From assembly GCA_014529385.2 (NCBI GenBank), contig CM043947.1, forward strand, positions 121,346,891 through 121,410,890: DNA of 64,000 nucleotides, given 5' to 3'. Below, in pieces: positions 1-11,151 of the stretch. The notes beneath the pieces are model-generated. The model was not told the DNA's origin, made no database searches, and saw nothing but the letters and a program-made list of their open reading frames with translations. Both the position numbers and the translations under genes were made by a program. Position 1 is the first letter of the stretch; each line of letters starts with the position of its first letter. This stretch comes from Adiantum capillus-veneris. Its lineage: Eukaryota; Streptophyta; Polypodiopsida; Polypodiales; Pteridaceae.

Positions 1-1172
1 CCTACTCTTAGGAGATTGTTCTTGAAAGAATACATACGAGAGGGAGTGCTTTGGGGTGTAGGCTCTCAGCTCCAAAAAGCCAATGAGAGGAAGGAGAGTT
101 GGTGAGAGACTTTATTAGTCGCTTGAAGCATTTGAATTCTCGTTGTAATCCAAATGAGTGCTTCAACAATAACCAATTGCTTGATAGATTCATTAGGGGA
201 TTACGACATGAGGATATCTACTATGGCTAGTCATTAGAGGTATCACCACTTGGAAAGCAGTCACCACCAATGTGATCAATTGGAGGATAATTTAATGATT
301 TTAGGAGAAAGAGTGTCTGTTGAGCCTAAATCTATTAGCTCGCAAGCATCAGGGCATCAGCCAATGACCCTAAAGCCTATTGCTAAGGAGCCAAAGATAT
401 CTGAGATGACTTTAGCAGATCTCACCAAGGCTATTCAAGAGAGTCTTAGATATAATCGTGCTCCGCAAAAACATATGTATCCAAGAGGGAGAAACAATGG
501 TGCTCAGTATGCTATGGACCTCATAGTACAGTGAATGCCCTAAGTTTGGAGTAAAATTCAATGGGAATTGCAATGCCTGTGGGGGTATGGTCATCAAGCT
601 AAGGATTGCATAGTATTTAAGCGCGCGATGGCCAATAGACCAACCCTTAGCATGGGTAGACACACCTCCAGTGCGTGCATTGATGCCACCCCACCTCTTG
701 AACAAACATCACAACACATGGTCTAGAGCCCAAAATGTTGTTCAAACAACACCCTTACCACCTCTAGTGCTAGGATCGCAACCACACATCCGAGAGAATC
801 ACTTTTGTGAATCAAGTAGGGTTGTGAGTCATCTATTTTTGTTTGGAAGGCTGTAAGGAAGATCTAGATCCTAATATTGCCTATGGGATGGATGTGCTTG
901 AAGAAATTCCACAATACTACATGGAGGAATATTGGGGACAAGTCAAACCTGTATATCAAGTAGCTGCTCTTGCAGCAAGAGGCCAAAATATCAATTACAT
1001 TCCTAAGAGACCACCTCTTCAATGCTATGAGTGTGGAGGTCCACATTGTGTAGCCAAGTGTCCTATTAGGCTACAAAAGAACACCACACTAATGCAAACC
1101 AATCAAGAGGAGCATGTCTACAATGCCAATACTCATGTGTAATCGATGTGGAATAGATCATTTGATTGCCAA

Positions 1173-1563
1173 TGTTGGCGGGTACGCCGCGACGGACGTC
1201 AGCACAATGAGAACTCACCTAACAAGATTTGTCAGCTAAGACGAAGCTTGATCCGCAGGCGCGTGGAAGCAAGCATAGGATGTCAACCTACACTCGACCG
1301 ACTCTCGAGACTAAATTCCTACAGAGGTCTCTACCCGATGTCTAAGCTACTTCCTACTTCCTACTTATACAGAGGTCTCTACCCAATGTCTAAGCTATAG
1401 CCTTCAAGAGTGCATAAGAGGAGATTTCCTACAATGCTTTCAAGAGCCAAATACCCATCAAACGTTCTCGAAACGCCACAGAACTTGAAGGAGACTCTAT
1501 TAACCCAATACGTTGCTCTCCCTACGGTCCATGAACCAAAATCCCAAACCTAAAACACCTGGT
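1173..1563. mobile_element. 391-bp insertion with GCCAA target duplication
   Basis: The 5-bp duplication GCCAA lies at 1168-1172 and 1564-1568. Removing the insert with one duplication restores the reading frame of a G zinc knuckle. The insert starts TGTTGG, as an LTR would, but ends CCTGGT rather than CA; TAAAACA lies a few bases earlier and is followed by TGGTGCC, which resembles the first bases of the primer-binding sites of A and C. It may be a solo LTR plus a few primer-site bases, or another short non-coding element. No TIRs and no convincing coding sequence were seen. Confidence 0.6.
1321..1397 (+). repeat. 29-bp direct repeat, two copies
   Basis: Copies at 1321-1349 and 1369-1397 differ at one base (CCCGATG against CCCAATG) and are 48 bp apart, inside the 391-bp insertion. 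The spacer holds a CTTCCTA/CTTCCTA doublet. Probably replication slippage. Confidence 0.8.
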
Positions 1564-2996
1564 GCCAAATAACGTAGGATGTGTGGTCGAAAATTGTAGG
1601 TCGTCATTTCTGAAAACTAAAGTGCCTAATGTGTAGCTCTAATCAATGCAAAATGTGTGGATATGCTGAAATGCGAAAACAGACAAAATATGCTCACCGA
1701 ATCACCAATGTAGTTCGTGGGTCGAATTCGCAAAGCCAGACCGTTGGTGCGGCCAAAGTATGTCGATGCTAGAGGTGGCATGGTCAGGTGTTATACAGGC
1801 AAGGAGAAGCATGGCAAAGGGATGGTGCAGCTAGGGAAGTTCATGGGATGACATGTAGCAGCGGAAGTGTATGCACGATGCGGGCTTATAGGCCAAGGAA
1901 GACTACACAAGGGGCTAATTGGGGTAGCAGGTGAAAGAGATGCAAAGTGCAGTTTTGGGATCCAGGAATTAAGAGCTTGGAGTGATAAAGGAACAGGTCC
2001 AGACGGTTCATCAAACCGAGCTACAGAGCTCAAGTTATTGAAGGTTGAAGCTTTAATGGTTTGCAGTTTCTTGTGGACAGGGCAACTGGGGACAGGTGGT
2101 CCAAGTGGAGCTTGAGGTATAGATGTGTAGAGCTCAATTCATGGAGCCTACCCATCTTTCGGATTGCGGATCAAGCCACGGTTTGCAAGATATGGTCATT
2201 TGAGGTTTTTCCTGGGGCCGGGTCTGAGCCCACTTGGCCACATTGGAAAATGTGCCATCTGGAATCTTCTGGGCCTTGACAAAGTTCTAGAGTGGAGTTT
2301 ACACCATACGGAGCTAGCAGGAAGTGACTGCATGCCAAACGGAGGTTAGAGCGAGGAGATATAGCCTCGAAAAACTGGGAGCATTTGACTGGATCGGGTT
2401 GTAGATGTTTGTTTCCATTTTGAAGGCCCTGATTCGCGGATGACGAGAATCAAAGTGCAGGTACAGAGAGGGTGATTGTATCCGGGAAGATGGAGTTTCA
2501 CCCAGGCTTTGCAGCTTGGCAATAGAAGGTGGGAGCACAGAATGGGAGCTGGTAAAGGCAGGTCCTAAAAAAAGCAAAAAGGCAGCTTTTGTTAAAAGCA
2601 ATAATGGTGATTTATAGTTTTTTGAAGGCCTTGAGGTACAAGTTGTAGGGAGCTGCCACGTGGCGGTATTAAACCCATATGCGCACTGAATAAGGGGAGG
2701 CCACAGTATATAGGTGGAATAAGGCGGAGGCCACAATATATAGGTGGAAGCATGGGACTACTATGGGTATCAAGAAGGGGGGAGAGGGGAACTCTCTTGG
2801 GAGCAGCTATGGCGTCCGCGTTGGGTGCTGTTGTGGTGGGGCCGCAGGCGGAGGCGCGCCGCGGTTTTGAGCGGCGTAGCCGGCTAGGCGGGGCGGCAGG
2901 TGGCGCCCGCGTTGTGTGAGGTCGATGATGACGAGGCGCCCGGCATGGGGTGTTCCCACGGCCCAGGGGGCCCTGAATTTTAAAGAAGGAAGTAGG

Positions 2997-3020
2997 GGCA
3001 ATAGCGACATCGCTATTGCC
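2997..3020. repeat. Conserved LTR hairpin GGCAATAGCGA/TCGCTATTGCC
   Basis: Perfect 11-bp arms with a 2-nt loop. The same structure occurs at about 10255-10278 (one arm mismatch, AGTGA) and about 15018-15041 (perfect). It is retained in all three LTR copies, next to purine- and pyrimidine-rich flanks that lengthen the stem. Confidence 0.75.
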
Positions 3021-3312
3021 TCCCTCCCTCGTGTAGGGAGAGGTCCCACAGCAGCAGCATGCCAAGGAGAACTAGAAGGAGAGTCCGAGAGCAATCAAGT
3101 GGACAAAGCCAAATGCAAGGCCAAGAAAGGGGAAGTCCGGGCGGCCAAGATGGAAGGACCAAAGCCCAATGTGCACACCATGTAAATGTTTCCAAAAGAA
3201 AACTAGGCCAAGTGTTAGCAATGCCATAAAATACTAAAAGAAGCTCTAAGTGAAGGCCACGGCAAGAGAAACCCACCCTTTTTTCTTTTTTTTGGGACTC
3301 TTAGAGGTACCC

Positions 3313-3320
3313 CTATAAAT
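3313..3320 (+). promoter_or_regulatory. TATA box of LTR1
   Basis: CTATAAAT sits in an identical context in all three LTR copies (10578-10585 in LTR2, 15345-15352 in LTR3), about 480-515 bp before the LTR end, where the U3 promoter of a long plant LTR would lie. Function is inferred. Confidence 0.6.
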
Positions 3321-3801
3321 GGTTGTAAATGTGAAAATTTAAGGGCTTTTTTTGCCTGTGTGAGTAAGTGAAATCTTGAAGCTTGTGTGATGCCAAGCTT
3401 TCCATTGAAGCTGCATACATCGGTTGTACTACTCTCTATGCAAAAATACCACTCACTTACCCCAATCTCGTGTGTTGCTTCTCCCCATCCCCCTCCTTTT
3501 CTCTCGCTCTTCATGTATTGGTCATAGCTCGTAGAGGGTTTGTCGACAGGTGCTACCGAGAGGGCAAATCAGAAGTGTCTTGTGATTCGAAAGGGTGAGT
3601 TGAGCAGTGTGGGTGTTTGTTGTGTTGTGGGTGTTTTTTGCAAGGTGTGAGGTAGTTGTTTTGTATTCAAAGCAGAGTTGTTAGTGCAAATAAGCCAATT
3701 GAAGGTGTTTTTGAGAGGTTAGGGTGTTGTGGAATCCCCGGGCTAAGAGAGGCAAATAGTTTGTGTGCTGGGTGTGTTCCTTATTCCCCCTCTCCATCTT
3801 C

Positions 3802-3819
3802 TGGTGCCCCCACGGAGGA
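3802..3819 (+). other. Primer-binding site of copy A
   Basis: TGGTGCCCCCACGGAGGA begins 5 nt after the LTR end. The same 18-mer lies 4 nt after the 5' LTR of element C (40185-40202, minus), and copy B has it with one mismatch (11080-11097). Position and TGG start fit a tRNA 3' end; the tRNA was not identified, and it is not the usual initiator Met. Confidence 0.7.
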
Positions 3820-3873
3820 GCAGCTGATTGCTCGTTGGTGTTGATCAAAGGCAGTTATTTCCACCAAAGAGAG

Positions 3874-4912
3874 ATGGCAGCACATAGTTATGGACCCATT
3901 TTTGCTGGAGAAGGAGATCCGGAGGAGTGGATGGCCGATTTCGAGTTGTATATGTTGTCACTGCATATGCCGGATGAAGCTAGCAAGATGCAAACGATCC
4001 CGTTCTTGATGCAGGGAAAAGCAAAGACATGGTTCTATGCGTTGGAGGGAGAGCCAAGAATTATGTGGCCAGCGTTGCGGACCCGTTTTCTGCAAGACTT
4101 TCAAAAAGAGGTGTCTCCTATCGACTTGGATGCAAGGTTGAAGAATTTGAAGCAGGACGTGAATGAGGAATCCAGCATCTTTCTTGCCCGCTTTGAAGAA
4201 TGCTGGAGAGATTTTTCAGTGGCCATGCAATTGGTCAATGGTGGTGAGTACTTTAAATTGGAACATTTTATGTCTTGTTTACATCCCAAAGTTCGTGAAA
4301 AGGTGGATTTCGAGGGCCCAGAGAATTACAACGGGGCAGTTGCTATTGCGCGGTCTAAAAGCCGTAAAATCAAGAAGAAGATCGAGCAAGGTGCATTGGG
4401 ATATGAGGCAATGGTTCCCAATCCGACTTCGAGTCCGAGAGAAGAAGTTCAAGCGGAGAATCAGCCCAATCGAGGGGCTGCAACCGTTCCTCAACAATGG
4501 GTATGTACAGTTCAAGATTTCTTTGATCAAATGCAAAAGTTACGTTTAAGTGTTATGGAGAGAGGTCAAGCAAGGGCTGGAAGAGCCAGAGCTAGGCAAT
4601 TGCCTGGCAGGTGCTACAATTCTTGTGAGGAGGGTCACTATGCTCCAGATTGCCCTCATCCACCAAGGGAAAGGGGCGGCATGTATCCTCTTTTCGGTCG
4701 AGGTCATGGTCAACACAGTTTAATGGCCAAAGAGGGCAGCAAGAGGTTGAAAACGAGGCACAGGCGGCTCCATCAGGTAACGATGAAATGCCCAGGGTTA
4801 ACATTATTGGTGTTGACAGGCAGGAGGTTGACATTATGGCCAACAAAAGAGTATGAGGTGAAAGAGAGACTGAGATGGAGCGTGAAACTAGAGCAAAGAA
4901 GGGGATAGAGAA
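3874..4912 (+). pseudogene. Gag of copy A
   Basis: The start MAAHSYGPIF at 3874 follows the primer site and is shared by copy B. Residues ~1-190 form a retrotransposon Gag/capsid-type domain (GDPEEWMADFELY, KTWFYALEG, FLARFEECWRDF). A basic segment leads to a zinc knuckle at about 4608-4655. The knuckle reads CYNSCEEGHYAPDC, so the canonical second Cys is Ser; element K has the intact CYNCDEEGHYAPDC. One base missing near 4713 relative to copy B shifts the frame, so the natural C-terminal segment (APSGNDEMPRVNIIG in B) is lost and the frame ends at about 4908. The protein would form the virus-like particle and bind genomic RNA. Confidence 0.8.
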
Positions 4913-5179
4913 GGTAAATGAAGGAAGAGAGCAGCCCGAGCCAAGCAGAAGGAAGTGAAGACGGAGAATTACCCAAAAGAATTTTCAATTGGGACGCGGA
5001 AATCCGGAGTATGATTTGGTAAGAGATGCTCAAAACCAGAAGGCAAACATCACTTTTGGGCAGCTGCTTGCTTTGAACCCTAAGTTAAGAAGGCAATGGT
5101 CAACAAGTGTCAGCACAAGGCTTCCTCGAGTGGGAGGAGAGGTACATACGGTGTAGAATCTAGCTGTGAAGGTGAGAAG

Positions 5180-6700
5180 TCCAACGATGTGCTTCCGGTG
5201 GTGGACGTTTTGATCGAAAAGAAGAAACAGGTTCAAGCATACATCGATGGTGGTGCCCAACTGTGTTATTACGGAGTCGGCTATGAGGGATATTGGCATT
5301 AAAGATGTTGTCAGGTCCAATGTGCAAATGAGGATGGCTAATCATGCCAAGGCTCGTTGTTTGGGAGTGGCACAAGATGTGAAGGTAAAGGTTATGGGAA
5401 TTGAATGCTTAATTGATTTTTTTGTTATGAAAGCAAGTGAGAATGCCTATCCAATTATATTGGGGAGGCCAGGGTTGTTGGCAATTGGGGCCAAACAAGA
5501 TTGGGGGACCGGGGTGTTTACCTTGCCGAATCTGGAAAATGGCGGACAGATTGTGTTGGATCTTAAGACCAGGGAAAGTCATTTTCATCCCTCATCAGGT
5601 AGAGATAATCAAGATTTCAGTACCAGCTATGAGTACGAGATGGATTCTATTTATGATGAAGTGTCTACCAGTGTCGAAGAGGAGGAGAGTGATGAGGATT
5701 TATTAAAGCTGGATACAGATTTGTTCGGGGTCACAATAGACTCTACCACTACAAGGAGAGGTATGCAAGTTCCTGTTTGTAGTTTGCAAGCCAAAGAGAT
5801 GGAAGATATGCTAGCAACCGATTTAACAAAGCAGGAGAAAGAAGGCTACATGGGCCTGTGTGCATCTTACCCTAACTTATTTGCGATGGAGTATAAGGAT
5901 CTGAGGGGAGCCAGAGGAGTGGAGCATCAGATTCTGCTTAAAGAAGGATACAGGCCAAAAGCACAGAAGCTCAGAAGGTTGGGGGATATTCAAAAGGAAG
6001 CCCTATGGCAGGAGATCAACAAGTTGCTCGAGGCAAGTATTATTTATCCGGTAAAGGAGTCTGAGTGGGTTTCTCCTGTTGTCATTACCCCAAAGAAGAA
6101 TGGAAAGTGGTGGGTATGTGTAGATTATAAGCCTTTGAATGTTGCAACCAAGAGGAACGATTACCCTTCGCCTTTTCAAGATGAAATTTTAAACCAGGTT
6201 GCCGGGCATGAGCGCTATTCTGTCATGGATGGGTTTTCAGGGTATTTTCAGATCGGTATTGCTTTGGAGGATCAGCTGAAGAATAACTTCATTTCTCCAT
6301 GGGGTTGCTTTGCTATCGTCGCGGGATTCCTTTTGGACTGGTGAATGCATATGCGACTTTTCAAGATTGGATGAATAAGGTGTTCGGGCCTTACTTGGGT
6401 AAGCTCATCAGAGTGTTTATGGATGATATTGGTTGCTATAGTTCCAAGGCAGAGCATTTGTCCAAGTTAAGGCTGTGTTTTCAAAGGCTAGATGAAGAAG
6501 GAGGTCAATTGAATCCAAAGAAGTGCAAGCTAGCACAAGGCCATGTGGTGTCACAAAACGGGATTGAAGCAGATCCAAAGAAGGTGAAAGCATTGGTTCT
6601 TATGGAGCCTCCAACCAGTGCAACAAAATTGGCTTCTTTCGTGCATAAGTTAAAGTATTTATCCCGCTTTTTTTGGATGTTGTCTCAATATGTCTACCCT
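5180..6700 (+). pseudogene. Protease and reverse transcriptase of copy A
   Basis: The protease begins around 5180 with AYIDGGAQ; two bases missing just after it break the frame relative to copy B. PIILGRPGLLAIG (about 5449-5490) is the C-terminal hydrophobic-G motif. RT follows an acidic spacer: WVSPVVITPKKNGKW (about 6067-6110), PSPFQDEILNQVAGHERYSVMDGFSGYFQI, then a frameshift near 6310, then PFGLVNAYATFQDWMN and the catalytic RVFMDDIG (about 6413-6436). Relative to copy B it lacks 18 bp after 6537 and about 115 bp at 6694, removing the RT/RNase H connection. Y-[ML]-D-D is replaced by F-M-D-D, as in the other Tat elements here. Confidence 0.85.
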
Positions 6701-7530
6701 CCTAATCATGAGGATGTTTTTTATATTGCTATGATGGTGGGAACGGTGGCTATTGGAGCAGTATTGCTACAAAAGGTAGGAAGAAGCTATAAGCCCATTT
6801 ATTTCGAAAGCATGGTTATAAGTCCAAGTGAAGCTACTTATACGGAGGCAAAGCAGTGGGTTATGGCTTTGGTCTTTGCATGCAGGAAGTTTAAAGTATA
6901 TTTGGTCGTTCGGAAGTTTTATGTATTGACTGCTAACAATCTTTTGCCTGAAGTGGTGCTGCACTTGAAGCCAGGGAAGCGAATCATGAAGTGGGTGATC
7001 GAACTTCAAGAGTTTGGGTTTCAGTTCAAAGTGGATCACACTCTGCGGTCTCATTTGGCGGACATTTTGGTCAACAAGGAGGTTGAGTTGCCAATTTATC
7101 CAAGGGTGGTACAAGAGGAGGATAAGGAAGAACCTAATTTGGAAGAGGCCTTCACGATGTGGTTTGATGGTGCTTACAGACGAGTAACACAGAAAGCAGG
7201 TGGAGGTGTGATTATTCAAGATCCGCACGGCACGGTCATTTTTCTAAAGCTTACGACTTGGAGGAGGTGCATACCAACAATGAAGCAGAATATCTTACCT
7301 TACACCTGGGACTCAAGCAGTGCATTGAATTTGGCATTTCGAGGTTGGTAATAAAGGGTGATGCTCTACTGGTTATCAAACAACTTTTGGGCCAATGGCA
7401 GGTAAAGAGGGATTCTCTCAAGAATTGGTTTTTTTCCATAAAGAAGCTGTTGAAGTTTTTTGAAGCAGTGCAGTTCAAACATGTGAGAAGAGAAAAAAAC
7501 CAAGAAGCAGATCGTTTGGCTAGCAGTCGT
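6701..7530 (+). pseudogene. RNase H and archaeal-type RNase H of copy A
   Basis: The first domain, from YIAMMVGTVAIGAVLLQ to about LRSHLADIL (~6722-7070), is the RT-linked RNase H with its N-terminal Asp absent, as expected where catalysis has moved to the second domain. The second (from FTMWFDGAYR at about 7150, through NNEAEY at 7272, KGDALLVIKQLLG, to HVRREKNQEAD at about 7510) is the archaeal-type RNase H that defines the Tat lineage. A frameshift near 7240 separates FDGA from NNEAEY. It removes the RNA strand and tRNA primer after reverse transcription. Confidence 0.8.
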
Positions 7531-8883
7531 GTTCAGACTCAAATGTCGAGTTTGTATGTGGGGCCAACCATTTATGCAGGTAGAGAGACTTTGAAGGATA
7601 TTGATGATTTCTTGAATACAGGTCAATGTTCCAACGGGCTTTCCAAGCTACAAAAGAGGAGGGTTGTTCAAAAAGCTAAAAGGTTCACTCTGATTGGTGA
7701 AGATCTTATGGTGCACGATCGGGATAGGGTGCTACGACGTGTCCTCTACAAAGAGGAGATTGGCATGGTATTGGAGCAATGCTATGAGGAAAGTGGTCAT
7801 CAGGGTAAGAGTCAAGTTTTGTTTCGTATCTTAAGAAGTGGGTTCTGGTGGCCTCCTGTGGTGCGAGATGTGCATTATTGGTGCAAGACGTGCCATCAAT
7901 GCCAAGTGATGGGTGGAAGACGACTGGTAGCCGAGCAACAGGGGGCTATCATCGCACATGATGCCTTTGAAAAATGGGGTTTGGATGCAATTGGTCCATT
8001 GCCCAAGTCAGTGAGTGGTCAGAAATATGTGGTAGTGGCAATAGACTACCTTACACGATGGGTCGAAGCTAAAGCAGTCAAAGAGGTAAATGTGCATATT
8101 GTTGCTCAGTTTGTATTCGATTGCATATGTTGTCGTTTTGGAGTGCCTTGGGTGCTTATATCAGATCAAGGATAGGGATTTAGAAGTAAGTTGGTGAGTG
8201 CTCTGGTGGACAAATTGGGGATTCAACACCGATTCTCATCTCCATACCACCCGCAATGCAATGGTTTGGTGGAGAGTGCGAATGGAAAGATAGTCAAGAT
8301 GCTTACAAAGTATATATACTTGCACGTTGAAGAGTGGGAGTCTAACCTTGATAAATGTTTGTGGGCTTACAAGACCTCTTTTAAGGTGGAAACTAACTTC
8401 ACTCCTTACGAGTTGGTATATGGCAAGGAAGCGGTCCTGCCTGTGCATGTGCAGCTAGGGGTTCTCAAAGGTCTATGGCGCATTGATAAAACTCACCAAG
8501 ATATTTTGCAGGATAGAATTACAAGTCTCGAAACTTTGAAGATGGATCATGAGGCAGCGGCGGATTTTTATGTGAAGCAACGAGAAACAAGGGTAGCAAA
8601 GTTCAACCAACATTTTCCAGCTAAGCAGATTGAGAAGGGCGATCTAGTGATGAAATACGAAAGTTATCTTGACTTCACCTTTCAGAAGAAGTTGAAGAAA
8701 AAGTGGACGGGACCTTACAAGGTTCATCAGGTTTTTCCCAATGGTACATATGCACTAGTCAGGTTGGATGGTCGGTTTCTTAAACACAGGATAAATGGTC
8801 TTCGTCTCAAACTCTACTTTGAATGGGAGTTAGTGCCAACGGTGCATCAGATTCTTATGCAGGGGGTGGGGCAACCCACTTGA
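7531..8883 (+). pseudogene. Integrase of copy A
   Basis: HHCC region: EESGHQGKSQ, FWWPPVV, CKTCHQC (about 7790-7900). Catalytic core: KWGLDAIGP (first Asp, ~7970), LISDQG (second Asp, ~8157), GLVESANGK (Glu, ~8265). A TAG at 8173-8175 follows SDQG; otherwise the frame is open to 8883. The C-terminal part (KGDLVMKYES, KWTGPYKVHQVFPNGTY) is the GPY/F-type module of Ty3/gypsy integrases. The stop codon and upstream damage make it inactive. Confidence 0.85.
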
Positions 8884-8986
8884 AGGTTTGATAATGGGGT
8901 GCAATAAAACATTGTACATATGGTTTTATTTTTCTCATAGTGTGTGACAGGTTTTGCAGTTTATAGTGGAATAAACCTCTTTTGTG

Positions 8987-9020
8987 GTTGAGCATAAATG
9001 CTCAACAGGGGGGTGGGCAA
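8987..9020 (+). promoter_or_regulatory. Stem-loop plus polypurine tract of copy A
   Basis: GTTGAGCATAAATGCTCAAC (8987-9006) is a perfect 9-bp-arm inverted repeat with an AA loop. It is followed directly by the purine tract AGGGGGGTGGGCAA, and LTR2 starts with TG at 9021. The tract primes plus-strand DNA synthesis. The stem-loop recurs with one mismatch upstream of K's polypurine tract. Confidence 0.8.
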
Positions 9021-11074
9021 TGATGGTGCAGCCAAAGTATGTTGACACTAGAAGGTGGCATGGGCAGGTGTATACAGGCAAGGAGAAGCATGGCAAAGGG
9101 ATGGTGCAGCTAGGAAGTTCATGGGATGATAGGTAGCAGCGGAAGTGTATGCACGATGCGGCTTATAGGCCAAGGAAGACTACACAAGGGGCTAATTGGG
9201 GTAGCAGGTGAAAGAGATGCAAAGTGCAGTTTTGGGATCCAAGAATGAAGAGCTTGGAGTGATGAAGGAACAGGTCCAGACGGTTCATCAAACCGAGCTA
9301 CAGAGCTCAAGTTATTGAAGGATGAAGCTTTAATGGTTTGCAGATTCTTGCCGGACAGGGCAGCTGGGGACAGGTGGTCCAAGTGGAGCTTGAGGTATAG
9401 ATGTGTACAGATCAATTCATGGAGCCTACCCGTCTTTTTGGATTACGGATCAAAGCCATGGTTTGCAAGATATGGTCATTTGAAGTTTTTCCTGGGCCGG
9501 GTCTGAGCCCACTTGGCCACATTGGAAAATGTGCCATCTGGCATCTTCTGGGCCTCGACAAAGTTCTAGAGTGGAGTGTACACCATACGGAGCTAGCAGA
9601 AGTGACTGCATGCCAAACGGAGGTCGGAGCGAGGAGATATAGCCGTCAAAAAACTGGGAGCATGTGACCGGATCGGGTTGCAGATGTTTGTTTCCATTTT
9701 TGAAGGCCCTGATTCGCGGATGCCGAGAAGTCAAAGTGCAGGTACAGAGAGGGTGATTGTATCCGGGAAGATGGAGTTTCACCCGGGCTTTGCAGCTTGG
9801 CAATAGAAGGTGGGAGCACAGAATGGGAGCTTGGTAAATGCAGGTCCTAAAAAAAGGAAAAAACGCAGCTTTTGTTAAAAGCAATAATGGTGATTTTTAG
9901 TTTTTTGAAGGCCTTGAGGTACAAGTTGTAGGGAGCTACCACGTGGCGGTATTAAACCCATATGCGCAGGGAATAAGGCAGAGGCCACAGTATATAGGTG
10001 GAAGCGTGGACTACTATGGGTATCCAAGAAGGGAGGGAGAGGGGAACTCTCTTGAAGGCAGCTATGGCGTCCGCGTTGGGCGTTGCTGTGGTGGCGCTCC
10101 AGGCGGAGGCGCCGACGGATTTGAGCGGCATAGCCGGCGAGGCGGGGCGGCAGGTGGCGCCCGCGTTGTGTGAGGTCGATGATGACGTGGCGCCCGGCAT
10201 GGGGTGTTCCCACGGCCCAGGGGGCCCTGAACTTTTAAAGAAGGAAGGAGGGGGCAATAGTGACATCGCTATTGCCTCCCCCCTCGTGTAAGGGAGAGGT
10301 CCCACAGCAGCATGCCAAGGAGAACTAGAAGGAGAGTCCGAGAGCAGTCAAGTGGACAAAACCAAATGCAAGGCCAAGAAAGGGGAAGTCCGGGCGGCCA
10401 AGATGGAAGGACAAAGCCCGGACCAAAGCCCAATGTGCACACCATGTAAATGTTTCCAAAAGCAAACTAGGCCAAGTGTTAGCAATGCCATAAAATACTA
10501 AAAGAAGCTCTAAGTGAAGGCCACGGCAAGAGAAACCCACCCTTTTTTCTTTTTTTTGGGACTCTTAGAGGTACCCCTATAAATGGTTGTAAATGTGAAA
10601 ATTTAAGGGCTTTTTTTGCCTGTGTGAGTAAGTGAAAGCTTGAAGCTTGTGTGATGCCAAGCTTTCCATTGAAGCTGCATACATCGTTGTACTACTCTCT
10701 ATGCAATAATACCACTCACTTACCCCAATCTCGTGTGTTGCTTCTCCCCATCCCCCTCCTTTTCTCTCGCTCTTCATGTATTGGTCATAGCTCGCAGAGG
10801 GTTGCCTGCAGCTCGTCGACAGGTGCTACCGAGAGGGCAAATTAGGAGTGTCTTGTGATTCGGAAGGGTGAGTTGAGCAATCTGGGTGTTTGTTGTGTTG
10901 TGGGTGTTTTTTGCAAGGTGTGAGGTAGTTGTTTTGTATTCCAAAGCAGAGTTGTTAGTGCAAATAAGCCAATTTGAAGGTGTTTTTTGAGAGGTTAGGG
11001 GTGTTGTGGAATCCCCGGGCTATAGAGAGGCAAATAGTTTGTGTGCTGGGTGTGTTCCTTATTCCCCCTCTCCA
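9021..11074 (+). repeat. LTR2 of A/B, shared by both copies
   Basis: About 2054 bp, near-identical to LTR1. It serves as 3' LTR of copy A (after the tract at 9007-9020) and as 5' LTR of copy B (before the primer site at 11080). It starts TGATGGTGC and ends CA. TATA-like CTATAAAT is at 10578-10585. Differences from LTR1 are scattered substitutions and short indels. Confidence 0.88.
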
Positions 11075-11079
11075 TCTTC

Positions 11080-11097
11080 TGGTGCCCCGACGGAGGA
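11080..11097 (+). other. Primer-binding site of copy B
   Basis: TGGTGCCCCGACGGAGGA, one mismatch from copy A and element C, begins 5 nt after LTR2. Confidence 0.65.
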
Positions 11098-11151
11098 GCA
11101 GCTGATTGCTCGTTGGTGTTGATCAAAGGCGGTTATTTCCACCAAAGAGAG

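Larger units (their letters stand above)
1..1744 (+). pseudogene. Gag remnant of G with multiple zinc knuckles
   Basis: Degenerate nucleocapsid-type Gag. The start lies before the window and the frame shifts repeatedly. Four Cys-rich motifs are visible. A CCHC knuckle (CNACGG then GHQAKDC) near 574-606 is broken by one missing base in a G run. CYECGGPHCVAKC lies at about 1022-1060. CNRCGIDHLIAN lies at about 1138-1172, followed after the 391-bp insert by NVGCVVENC. CKMCGYAE lies near 1648-1671. Upstream, RFIRGLRHED is consistent with the end of a capsid-like domain. Plant Gag usually has one knuckle, so four is unusual. The frame at 1744 continues at 15864 and 49046 once A/B and F are removed. 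Confidence 0.6.
1745..3796 (+). repeat. LTR1 of A/B
   Basis: It is about 2052 bp and matches 9021-11074 almost throughout. Its start is TGGTGC where LTR2 has TGATGGTGC, a likely 3-bp loss; it ends in CA at 3796, just before the primer-binding site. A promoter-like CTATAAAT lies at 3313-3320. An 11-bp-arm inverted repeat GGCAATAGCGA/TCGCTATTGCC lies at 2997-3020 and a GC-rich block at about 2810-2960. Open frames here are short and not conserved between copies. Confidence 0.88.

Noticed and set aside
1791-3276. Open frames of 80-160 codons in both strands of the A/B LTR
   Set aside because: They differ between the three LTR copies, are broken by indels, and have low-complexity translations typical of GC-rich non-coding LTR sequence.
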